From: Anaerolineae bacterium
GTDB taxonomy: Bacteria; Chloroflexota; Anaerolineae; Promineifilales; Promineifilaceae
Length of the DNA: 11,548 nucleotides
Direction of reading: 5' to 3'
Assembly: GCA_014879345.1 (NCBI GenBank)
Contig: JACSSI010000081.1
Location: 1-11,548, forward strand
Both the position numbers and the translations under genes were made by a program. How positions within the stretch are numbered: the first letter of the stretch is position 1; the number at the start of each line of letters is the position of its first letter. Below, piece after piece: positions 1 through 5,881 of the stretch. The notes under the pieces were generated by a model. The model was not told where the DNA came from and ran no database searches. It saw only the letters and a list, made by a program, of their open reading frames with translations.

Positions 1-99
1 GCCGCTTATTTGTTGGCAAAACGGCCGTTTGCCGATACCGCGCCTGATTATCCTGAAGATGATGGCATTTTGCGCATCCGGCAGGAAGATTTGTATTAG
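1..99 (+). CDS. C-terminal end of an unidentified protein (partial)
   Basis: Reading frame 1 is open from the left edge to a TAG at 97-99 and gives 32 residues, with AKRPFADTAPDYPED in the middle and DLY at the end. The tail is charged and proline-rich, with no recognisable motif, so no function is offered. One AACGGCCGTT palindrome (20-29) lies inside and is read here as Lys-Arg-Pro-Phe. The stop codon is 2 nt from the end of the convergent nucleotidyltransferase gene, so there is no room for a separate terminator between them. That this is coding rests only on the open frame and the tidy convergent junction. Confidence 0.55.
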   Translation, partial: AAYLLAKRPFADTAPDYPEDDGILRIRQEDLY

Positions 100-101
100 G
101 G

Positions 102-959
102 TCAGGTGTTTGTCGTGTCGAGATACATCTCTCGAATCCAGGTCAAAATTTGATCGGCGGCTTCATTAGGAAACGTATATTGCCACTGAACGGCCGTTTC
201 TTCCCCCAGCCAGCGAAACAAAATCAAGAACCCAAACAAACTGCGCCACGTTTCTGCCGTTGAGTAACCGCCATAAGTATTGGGCAAGGCTGCTAACACA
301 CGAGAGTCTGCCCATTCTGACAGGAAACGGCCGTTGTACCACGTATCCCGCTCTGCCCCGAACAGCGCCTGCGCGTGCCACGCTATCATCATTAACAGCG
401 CCGGACGCATCAACGATTCCAACACCAATTTGGCACGCACCACATCACCTCGCCGCGTCAACTTCGCCATTTTGTGACCGTTCATCAGCACAGCATTTAT
501 CAATGACAAAAATTCAGCTTCATCAGGACGAGATGGCGGCTGTAAAACGGCTGTTGGTAATTCAACCATTGTTCCAACCCGAGAATAAAGCAGCTTTGCC
601 CCTCGCTGAATCACAGGCTTATAGGAAGCGCTGTCAACAAGGGCGGCTAAATTCTCGCCACCCGGCGTAAAATAAAAATCTGCCTTCACGCCGTCAGCAA
701 ACAAGACCAGCCACTCCACATCCCCGCTCTGATGCCGCTCAAAAACCGGAACGAGTACTCCACCAAAATCGGCCAGCCAACCATCCTGTCCCACAAAAAC
801 TTCAATATCATCGGCAAACAAAATCAAATCCACATCTGACCATTCATCCGCCGGATGCGTTTCCCGTGCCAATGAGCCAACAAGCAAGACCATCTGGATG
901 TCAGAACGGCCGTTTGCCCACATAACAACTTGCTCCTGAAACTGAGTCAATCTATCCAT
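102..959 (-). CDS. ANT(6)/AadK-like nucleotidyltransferase
   Basis: Resembles aminoglycoside 6-adenylyltransferases (streptomycin adenylyltransferase family), which move AMP from ATP to a hydroxyl of the drug. The N-terminal polymerase-beta fold shows GSLAR (28-32), then SDVDL with the metal-binding pair Asp42 and Asp44, and a third acidic residue, Asp94, in KADFYF. The C-terminal half keeps family-like features: WYNGRFL, a late aromatic stretch (LFRWLGEE) and a YTFPNEA-type segment before the end. Length, 285 residues, matches the family. I start at ATG 959; a TTG at 968 is in frame but lies in the T-rich tail of a terminator hairpin. No Shine-Dalgarno sequence is visible. It lies 93 nt downstream of tatC on the same strand, separated by that terminator. 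Chromosomal homologues often have no proven resistance role, so the substrate is unknown. Three perfect AACGGCCGTT copies and one decayed copy (546-555) occur within it. Confidence 0.8.
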   Translation of the reverse strand: MDRLTQFQEQVVMWANGRSDIQMVLLVGSLARETHPADEWSDVDLILFADDIEVFVGQDGWLADFGGVLVPVFERHQSGDVEWLVLFADGVKADFYFTPGGENLAALVDSASYKPVIQRGAKLLYSRVGTMVELPTAVLQPPSRPDEAEFLSLINAVLMNGHKMAKLTRRGDVVRAKLVLESLMRPALLMMIAWHAQALFGAERDTWYNGRFLSEWADSRVLAALPNTYGGYSTAETWRSLFGFLILFRWLGEETAVQWQYTFPNEAADQILTWIREMYLDTTNT

Positions 960-960
960 T

Positions 961-1029
961 AAAAACAAAAAACCGCCGAGACCATTGAAAACGCGACCAC
1001 ATTCTGCGCTTTCCTCGTCCTCCGCGGTT
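961..1029 (-). terminator. Probable intrinsic terminator after tatC
   Basis: On the minus strand, outer arms 1029-1020 and 980-971 pair over 10 bp with one mismatch. Inside them a second helix is possible between GAAAGCGC and GCGTTTTC (one G-U pair). The 3' arm runs directly into TTTTGTTTTT (970-961). This follows tatC by 23 nt and ends immediately before the ATG of the nucleotidyltransferase gene. The T-rich tail makes termination the simplest reading; a long loop and the internal mismatches lower confidence. Confidence 0.5.
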
Positions 1030-1052
1030 CAAACCCATCAACAAACAAACTA

Positions 1053-1814
1053 TCAATCAATTTCCATATTTTTTTCAAAACGGCCGTAACCCACATACGC
1101 CAAACCAATACTCAACACATAAAGAATAAGCAGCGGTGCCATCGTCAACAGCATCGTCACCGGATCAATAGACGGCGTAATCGCCGCGGCCAACACCGCT
1201 ATGCCCACCACCGCCACACGCCATTGGTCACGCAGCATAGGCCCATTCACCAACCCCACCCGAGCCAGAACAAAAATAATGATAGGCATTTGAAAGCTCA
1301 AGCCAAGCCAAAACAACATCGCCAAAATAAAACCGATATATTCTGAACTCGTCCATTCCGTCATGAAAATATCAGGCATAAAAGTGGAAAGAAAAGCCAC
1401 TGCGGCTGGCACTAAAACAAACCAGGCAAACAAAATCCCGATTAAAAACATGCCTACCGTCGCCGGAATGAAAATATAAACGTAACGACGTTCTTTTGTG
1501 GTTAAACCAGGAGAAATAAAAAGCCAAAACTCAAGAAGGATAACCGGCATTGCCAAAATAAAGCCCGAAACCAGAGCTACCTTAAAAAAGGTCTCAATAC
1601 CCTCTGTCGGTCGCAGCGTCTGTAATTGGTTGCCACCATATGGCTCAAGAAGAAAAAGAAGAATTCGCTCAGCAAAAATAAAGCTGATAACCGTACCTAC
1701 CACCAGCGCCCCGGCTGCCCAAGTTAAACGGATACGCAGCTCGTTGAGATGTTCTAAAAGAGACAGTTCACCAAAGGCCTGTGTGGGTTCTTCGTCACTG
1801 CTTATATCACTCAT
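1053..1814 (-). CDS. tatC: Sec-independent protein translocase TatC
   Basis: TatC is the polytopic membrane receptor that binds twin-arginine signal peptides and, with TatB, recruits TatA to export folded proteins. The 253-residue product has the hallmark HLNELR (22-27; Glu25 aligns with the signal-peptide-binding Glu15 of E. coli TatC), EPY with Pro58 after the first membrane span, and FISPGLTTKE (99-108) with the conserved glutamate at 108. Six hydrophobic spans fit the known fold. Its ATG overlaps the TAA of tatB by one base (TAATG), so translational coupling is likely, and no separate Shine-Dalgarno sequence is seen. A near-perfect copy of the repeated palindrome (1079-1088, last base changed) encodes Tyr-Gly-Arg near the C terminus. 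Identification is firm. Confidence 0.97.
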   Translation of the reverse strand: MSDISSDEEPTQAFGELSLLEHLNELRIRLTWAAGALVVGTVISFIFAERILLFLLEPYGGNQLQTLRPTEGIETFFKVALVSGFILAMPVILLEFWLFISPGLTTKERRYVYIFIPATVGMFLIGILFAWFVLVPAAVAFLSTFMPDIFMTEWTSSEYIGFILAMLFWLGLSFQMPIIIFVLARVGLVNGPMLRDQWRVAVVGIAVLAAAITPSIDPVTMLLTMAPLLILYVLSIGLAYVGYGRFEKNMEID

Positions 1815-2272
1815 TATTCAGGGTCTTCAGTTACATCAACTAAATTGGGGAGATCTGTGGCCGTCCCATTCTGAGGAAGTTCTTGAGAGGAAATGTCTTT
1901 CTCGTCATTTTTTGGCCCAAAATGATGAGGTCGAATCGTATTATCTACGGCTTTCCGCGCTTCATGGATGGCGTGCTGACCTTCTTTCATGGGCTGCGCT
2001 GCCACCGACGTGATCTCACGTTTTAAATCAGCCAGTTGTTTGCGTAAATCTTGCACTTCTCCCCAGGCATCTTTCATCTCGCCACCATCATCAATGGCCG
2101 ATAATTCTGCATTTAATTGCCGTGTAAAGCCACGCGAAATAGTCTGCAACTGTGCCGTTACTTTGCCCAACCAAAAGGCAACCTGCCGAATCCGCTTTGG
2201 CCCCAACACAATGCCAGCCAACAGCAATATAACAACCAGCTCTGGGGCACCTATGCCAAAAAAACTATCCAT
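1814..2272 (-). CDS. tatB: Twin-arginine translocase subunit TatB-like
   Basis: A 152-residue TatA/B-family protein: a short N-terminal membrane helix (about 11-23), the GIGAPEL start with Glu11, the LGPKR hinge (23-27), an amphipathic helix, and a long charged, mostly helical C-terminal tail. The N-terminal glutamate, LGPKR hinge and length favour TatB, which forms the receptor complex with TatC, over TatA. It lies between a clear tatA, 24 nt upstream, and tatC, whose start overlaps its stop. No convincing Shine-Dalgarno sequence precedes the ATG. The tail contains an extended coiled-coil-prone stretch (roughly 60-100) ending in an acidic, disordered-looking region. TatA and TatB assignments from sequence alone can be exchanged in Gram-positive-like bacteria, so the B label is somewhat less certain than the family. 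Confidence 0.88.
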   Translation of the reverse strand: MDSFFGIGAPELVVILLLAGIVLGPKRIRQVAFWLGKVTAQLQTISRGFTRQLNAELSAIDDGGEMKDAWGEVQDLRKQLADLKREITSVAAQPMKEGQHAIHEARKAVDNTIRPHHFGPKNDEKDISSQELPQNGTATDLPNLVDVTEDPE

Positions 2273-2296
2273 GGCTAATCAGTCAACTTATGCTTT

Positions 2297-2485
2297 TTAG
2301 GCTTCGCTATCTTCCGCAGTTTCATCAGCTTTTTTTTCATCATCCTGTTGGCCTTCTTTCATGCCATCACGGAAGGCGCTGATGCCTTTGCCCATTTCAC
2401 TGCCCAACTTACTGATTCTACCGACACCAAAGACCAGTAGAACGATTATTAAAATTATTACCCATTCCCAACCACCAAGTGTCAT
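2297..2485 (-). CDS. tatA: Twin-arginine translocase subunit TatA
   Basis: TatA forms the oligomer that lets folded proteins cross the membrane once TatBC has bound a twin-arginine substrate. The 62-residue product opens with MTLGGWEW, followed by a hydrophobic helix (about 9-20), a Phe-Gly hinge, a basic amphipathic helix with LGSEMGKGISAFRDG, and a short acidic tail, the normal TatA layout and length. I place the start at ATG 2485 because AAAGGAG lies 8 nt upstream. The frame stays open to a GTG at 2533, which would add 16 residues before the membrane helix; that extension has no support. It is the first gene of tatABC and is preceded by a promoter and a possible leader ORF. Confidence 0.95.
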   Translation of the reverse strand: MTLGGWEWVIILIIVLLVFGVGRISKLGSEMGKGISAFRDGMKEGQQDDEKKADETAEDSEA

Positions 2486-2486
2486 T

Positions 2487-2537
2487 TTATGCGCTCCTTT
2501 GTAAATCGATAGTCGTAAATCGATTCGCCCCACTCAT
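2487..2537 (-). CDS. Possible 16-codon leader ORF before tatA
   Basis: An ATG at 2537 has a good Shine-Dalgarno sequence, AAGGAG (2549-2544), 6 nt upstream, and reads MSGANRFTTIDLQRSA before a TAA at 2489-2487. One base separates this stop from the tatA ATG, and the tatA ribosome site lies inside the ORF. It is in a different frame from tatA. This geometry would suit translational coupling or leader control, but no regulatory amino-acid run (His, Trp or Arg repeats) is present. Expression is not proven by the sequence. Confidence 0.35.
   Translation of the reverse strand: MSGANRFTTIDLQRSA
2500..2527. repeat. Four heptad-like units in the tatA leader
   Basis: The units TGTAAAT, CGATAGT, CGTAAAT and CGATTCG follow one another without gaps, giving a 10-bp direct repeat GTAAATCGAT at 2501-2510 and 2515-2524. 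The 14-nt offset is twice the 7-nt period of the clearer repeats elsewhere in the window. It lies between the leader-ORF start and the tatA ribosome site. Membership of the same repeat class is inference from a short array. Confidence 0.45.
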
Positions 2538-2583
2538 GGGGAACTCCTTGAAATTCAGCTTTTTGCTACCTTCAATTAACTTC

Positions 2584-2612
2584 ATTATAACAAACTAATA
2601 TGTATCGCGATA
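2584..2612 (-). promoter_or_regulatory. Putative tatABC promoter (extended -10)
   Basis: On the minus strand TGTTATAAT gives a perfect -10 hexamer (2589-2584) with the TG extension. The hexamer 17 nt upstream (TATCGC, 2612-2607) is a poor -35, so recognition would rely on the extended -10. It would start transcription about 40 nt before the leader ORF. A second TATAAT at 2647-2642 lies upstream without a clear -35. Confidence 0.5.
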
Positions 2613-2668
2613 ACGGTTCTGCACATTCCTTGCCGTTTTTGATTATACTCTCAGCCAAAACAGGTGCG

Positions 2669-4426
2669 CTATGAACCATTTGCGTCAGGCAGACAATCTA
2701 CTTCTACATCACGATATTGTAAGAACCAGTGCGCCAATGACTGGTAGCGGTCGCGAGTATTTGAGATGAATCCAATTTCTGCCTGGTTGACTTCTGGGCT
2801 GAGGGCATAGGTGTAGATATGTTGGTAAATAGTGAGGGCAGGCAGGCTCTGATTATATTGACGCTGGAAGGTATCGTAGGAGAGCCGCCTTTCTGCTGTC
2901 GGCCATGTTTGCCGGCCCACTTCTAAGGCTTCACTGGCTTTGCGGTTATTCCACCCAGCTACGTTGCTGCCTCTGATAATGGCTTCCTGGCTCCAAAAAT
3001 CATAAAGATCGGGGTCTCCAGGTGGCGCAAAATCTACTAAAGCCGCGTCAAATTCACCTTCGTCCAGGCGCTGGCGCAAATCGGTTGTAGTGGCGGCCAG
3101 GGTTATTTGTGTGTCGATACCGGCACGGCTCCACTGCTGGCCGATGGCTTCTGCCAATGCGCGCGTCTGTGGCGTGTCAAGTGCGAGTAAATTCAAGAGC
3201 AAGGGTGTGCCATCTTTTTGGCGCACGGTAGCACCGTCAGTTAATGTCCAACCAGTTTCATCAAGTTGGCTGGCGGCAGTGGCTAAATCAAAGCGGTATC
3301 CGGTCAATAAGCCAGGATTATATGCCCAGGATGAGGGCAAATAGGGCCCCTCTAAGGGCAAACCTTGCCCATTCAGCACAGTGTCAACCAATGCCGGGCG
3401 ATCCAGGGCGTTGGCTAATGCCTGTCGTCCTGTTTTCCATTGCAGCAGTTCGGATGGAGCCGTTTCCATGTTGAAAAGCAGAATGGTGTAACGAGAATCT
3501 GGTGCTGTGAATAAGCGGGTATTGGGGAATGCAGCTAACACGGGCAAGGCGGTATCTGAAACGCGGTTAACAGCATGAATACCGCCTTCCATGAAGGCCT
3601 GGAGCATGGTTTCTTCGTTGGGGAAGAATTGAAATACCAGGGCGGCTATTTTTGTGTCTTCAGGCCATATGGCGGGATTGGGCAATAATCGCAAACGGCC
3701 GTTTTCCATCCAATCATTCTCAGCATCCACCATAAACGGCCCCGTACCGATGGGGGCTTTGTTGAAGGGGGATGTTTGCAGGGAAACGGCCGTTTCCCCT
3801 TCAAGCAAATGCGCTGGCAAAATTCCACGAGTAGTAGCATCTAAAAATGGGGAATACAGTTCAGGTAATGTGAAGGAAATCGTGTGTTCATCAAGCTGCT
3901 GAATGGTAACAGACTGCCACAAATCACGAACGGCCGTTGCCCCAGGATAATCATCTGCTTGCAGCAAGCCATACGTAAAAGCCACATCAGCCGCAGTTAC
4001 CGGCTCGCCATCATGCCACAAAACATCATCTTTCAGCGTAAACGTCACCGTCAGGCCATCTTCACTGACCGACCAACTTTCAGCCAACGCTGGTTCCAGT
4101 TTCCCGCTTTTGCCATAACGGGTCAGGCCATCGAAAATGAGGCTGTTCAGGTCACGATCAACAGGAAAATTATCTGAAAGCAGAGGATTGAGGTATTGTG
4201 GCGCCCCCACCACACCTTCTATAAACGCACCGCCTGCTTCCGGTATACGCACCGTGCAGGCATCAGACGCTTCTGACTCAGGTAATTGAGACCCTGAAAT
4301 TTGCACGTCTTGCTGAGGCACAACAGCCTCAGTTTCAAACAATTGAGTTACGTACAAACGTATGGCAACCACCAGGCCAAAACAAACAACAGCCAAAACT
4401 ATTTGCCACCGCAAGTTTATCTTCAT
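2669..4426 (-). CDS. ABC transporter substrate-binding protein, family 5 (peptide/Ni type)
   Basis: The 585-residue product belongs to the SBP_bac_5 family, the binding proteins that deliver oligopeptides, nickel or similar ligands to ABC importers. An N-terminal hydrophobic segment (about 8-25) is followed by a linker and then the mature domain from about residue 64. Family features in order: GGAFIEGVVGAPQYLNPL, FDGLTRYG (98-105), LEPALAESW (110-118) and the signature WHDGEPVTAADVAFTY (137-152). There is no lipobox in the first span, so the protein appears membrane-anchored or signal-peptide-cleaved rather than a lipoprotein. No permease or ATPase of the Dpp/Opp type lies beside it, so partner and ligand are unknown. 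The ATG lacks a Shine-Dalgarno sequence and lies 12 nt after a heptad-built hairpin. Three AACGGCCGTT copies occur inside, one extended to an 18-bp perfect palindrome. Confidence 0.9.
   Translation of the reverse strand: MKINLRWQIVLAVVCFGLVVAIRLYVTQLFETEAVVPQQDVQISGSQLPESEASDACTVRIPEAGGAFIEGVVGAPQYLNPLLSDNFPVDRDLNSLIFDGLTRYGKSGKLEPALAESWSVSEDGLTVTFTLKDDVLWHDGEPVTAADVAFTYGLLQADDYPGATAVRDLWQSVTIQQLDEHTISFTLPELYSPFLDATTRGILPAHLLEGETAVSLQTSPFNKAPIGTGPFMVDAENDWMENGRLRLLPNPAIWPEDTKIAALVFQFFPNEETMLQAFMEGGIHAVNRVSDTALPVLAAFPNTRLFTAPDSRYTILLFNMETAPSELLQWKTGRQALANALDRPALVDTVLNGQGLPLEGPYLPSSWAYNPGLLTGYRFDLATAASQLDETGWTLTDGATVRQKDGTPLLLNLLALDTPQTRALAEAIGQQWSRAGIDTQITLAATTTDLRQRLDEGEFDAALVDFAPPGDPDLYDFWSQEAIIRGSNVAGWNNRKASEALEVGRQTWPTAERRLSYDTFQRQYNQSLPALTIYQHIYTYALSPEVNQAEIGFISNTRDRYQSLAHWFLQYRDVEVDCLPDANGS
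3781..3798. repeat. Longest copy of the iterated palindrome (18 bp perfect)
   Basis: GGGAAACGGCCGTTTCCC is perfectly self-complementary over 18 bp, centred on the AACGGCCGTT core at 3785-3794. It lies inside the family-5 binding protein gene and is read there as Gly-Glu-Thr-Ala-Val on the minus strand. Other copies extend to GAAACGGCCGTTTC (8354-8367) or AAACGGCCGTTT (19-30, 4971-4982, 9003-9014). Confidence 0.9.
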
Positions 4427-4438
4427 CTAAACACAATA

Positions 4439-4487
4439 AAACGTGAAACAAGGAACGAAGAACCACCTCGTTCTGTGTTTCACGTTT
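4439..4487 (-). terminator. Heptad-built hairpin, likely secG terminator
   Basis: Arms 4439-4458 and 4468-4487 pair over 20 bp with two mismatches around a 9-nt loop. The arms are made of 7-nt units: ACGTGAA, ACAAGGA, ACGAAGA on one side and GTGTTTC, ACGTTTC on the other. On the minus strand it follows secG by 42 nt and is followed by TTTTATTG, a modest T-rich tail. It therefore may end the secG transcript, yet it also stands 12 nt before the ATG of the next gene, which has no Shine-Dalgarno sequence, so a role in the leader of that gene is possible. Confidence 0.6.
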
Positions 4488-4529
4488 CCAAAAAGCGCGA
4501 TTTATTTACTGTTTGGTGTGCGCAGCGTT

Positions 4530-4781
4530 TTAAGCAACTTGACCATAGGCCAAAAAAGCTAAAATGGTATTGAGGAAAAAGATCACAGAGATGCCGATTG
4601 TCACCTTGTGCAGGGTAGCTTCCACACCACGGCGGGTACGGAAACCACCACCAGAATCAGAGCCGCCCATAAAACTACCCAGACCGCCACCTTTTGTCTG
4701 CATCAATACCAACACTGTCATCACGACAGACAGAATAATCTCTATTACGCCCAAATAAGGAGCAAATGCTTGCAAATCCAT
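4530..4781 (-). CDS. secG: Preprotein translocase subunit SecG
   Basis: SecG is the small auxiliary subunit of the SecYEG channel and helps SecA-driven export. The 83-residue product has two hydrophobic spans (about 10-28 and 60-78). Between them is the conserved stretch with LMQTKGGGLGSFMGG, a glycine-rich loop, and FRTRRGVEATLHK before the second span, which is the family pattern. Length is typical. The start at ATG 4781 is preceded by GAGG about 11 nt upstream, slightly distant but usable. It is transcribed away from the ABC ATPase gene, with its own promoter in the divergent spacer and a hairpin after its stop. It lies upstream of an exported binding protein and the tat operon on the same strand. 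Confidence 0.95.
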   Translation of the reverse strand: MDLQAFAPYLGVIEIILSVVMTVLVLMQTKGGGLGSFMGGSDSGGGFRTRRGVEATLHKVTIGISVIFFLNTILAFLAYGQVA

Positions 4782-4855
4782 ACCAGTCTAAACCTCATCT
4801 TCGTTATTATCATTGTTCTACCATTTAATTCTAAGGGCTGGTAGACAAGATTGGC

Positions 4856-4884
4856 ATTATAACAGGCTCCCTCGTCTCCGTCGA
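4856..4884 (-). promoter_or_regulatory. Putative secG promoter
   Basis: On the minus strand TCGACG (4884-4879) and TATAAT (4861-4856) are separated by 17 nt, and the -10 carries the TG extension (TGTTATAAT), as at the tatA promoter. The implied start is about 70 nt before the secG ATG. The match is good for a sigma-70-type promoter, though no experimental link is possible here. Confidence 0.6.
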
Positions 4885-4925
4885 ATTCGATGTTTTGTTT
4901 CTCATCATTTATTTGTCGATGAAAA

Positions 4926-4953
4926 TTGCCCACGTTGCCGCCTGTGGTAAACT
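4926..4953 (+). promoter_or_regulatory. Weak candidate promoter for the ABC operon
   Basis: TTGCCC (4926-4931) and TAAACT (4948-4953) are 16 nt apart, in the right orientation and about 55 nt before the chosen GTG start. Both hexamers deviate from consensus. If used, the AACGGCCGTT copy at 4972 would lie in the 5' leader. Confidence 0.3.
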
Positions 4954-5008
4954 ACACGTTGCAATTATCAAAACGGCCGTTTCCCAATTCGGAAGCAAGG
5001 ATCCATTC

Positions 5009-5881
5009 GTGATCGAGATCAACGATGTAACTAAAAAATTCTATGACTTCGCAGCCCTCAATCATGTCACATTGCACATTCAAAGAGGGGAAGTTGTGGG
5101 CTTACTGGGGCCAAATGGCGCAGGCAAAACCACACTCTTTAAACTCATTGCTGGCACATTGCAGCCCACCTCTGGTCAAATTCGGCCCACAAGTAGCGCG
5201 TGGCCGACCATTGGCTACAAACCAGAACGGCTTCTTTTCCCAAACCAACTGCGCGTGCGCCACTATTTAGAACGCGCCGCCCAAATTAGCAATGTGCCAA
5301 AACGTGACATTTCTCGCGTTGTTAATGAGAGCCTGGCTCGTGTTGATTTAACAGCAGACGCCAACAAACGCATCAAAGAATGCTCAAAAGGAATGCGCCA
5401 ACGGCTTGGACTGGCACAAATCCTCATCGGTAATCCACCACTAATTCTGCTTGACGAACCATCCAATGGCTTAGACCCTAACGGACAGGTGGAAATCCAT
5501 AACTGCATTCGCCGCTTACAAAATGAAGGGAAAACCGTCTTGATGAGCACACATCATTTGCCTGAAGTGACACAGGTTTGCAGCCAGGTTGTCATTCTCA
5601 ACCAGGGTCAGGTTCATTACCAAAACAGCGTAGATGAAGCCGTGGCGGCTCGTTCTCACATCCGTATTCGTGTGAACAGGCCGATTGGTTCTTTTGCAAC
5701 TGAGCTAACGGCCGTTAACCCCAATATAGTCGTCGAAGGTGATACCGTTTACCTGCGTGATAACGCCATGGAACTGCGCCGTGACATCCTGGTCATGCTG
5801 CTCAAAACAGGTTTCGACGTTTTGCGAGTGGAGCATCAGCGCATCTCCTTATCCGAAATTTATGCCGAGGCTGTCCAATGA
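5009..5881 (+). CDS. ABC transporter ATP-binding protein (ABC-2/export type)
   Basis: A complete nucleotide-binding subunit of about 290 residues that would power transport by the neighbouring membrane protein. It shows Walker A GPNGAGKTT (34-42), signature CSKGMRQR (125-132), Walker B LILLDEP (145-151), D-loop NGLD (153-156) and the switch histidine in STHH (180-183). KPERLLFPNQLRV and the signature form resemble the CcmA/NatA-like ATPases of ABC-2 transporters. After about residue 215 a C-terminal domain (NRPIGSF onward) follows, as in many of these. I start at GTG 5009 because AAGGA (4997-5001) is 7 nt upstream and the fold begins here; an in-frame ATG at 4919 would add 30 residues without a ribosome site. 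The stop overlaps the permease start as ATGA (5878-5881). Confidence 0.93.
   Translation: MIEINDVTKKFYDFAALNHVTLHIQRGEVVGLLGPNGAGKTTLFKLIAGTLQPTSGQIRPTSSAWPTIGYKPERLLFPNQLRVRHYLERAAQISNVPKRDISRVVNESLARVDLTADANKRIKECSKGMRQRLGLAQILIGNPPLILLDEPSNGLDPNGQVEIHNCIRRLQNEGKTVLMSTHHLPEVTQVCSQVVILNQGQVHYQNSVDEAVAARSHIRIRVNRPIGSFATELTAVNPNIVVEGDTVYLRDNAMELRRDILVMLLKTGFDVLRVEHQRISLSEIYAEAVQ

Noticed and set aside
1498..2013. Plus-strand open frame of 171 codons across tatC and tatB
   Set aside because: Antisense to two firmly identified genes; its product has no recognisable domain and reads as a shadow frame.
4919..5008. Longer N terminus for the ABC ATPase from ATG 4919
   Set aside because: No ribosome site precedes it, and the nucleotide-binding fold normally begins a few residues after the GTG at 5009, which has AAGGA at good distance. 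Not fully excluded, because the palindrome at 4972 would then read as Thr-Ala-Val like most others.
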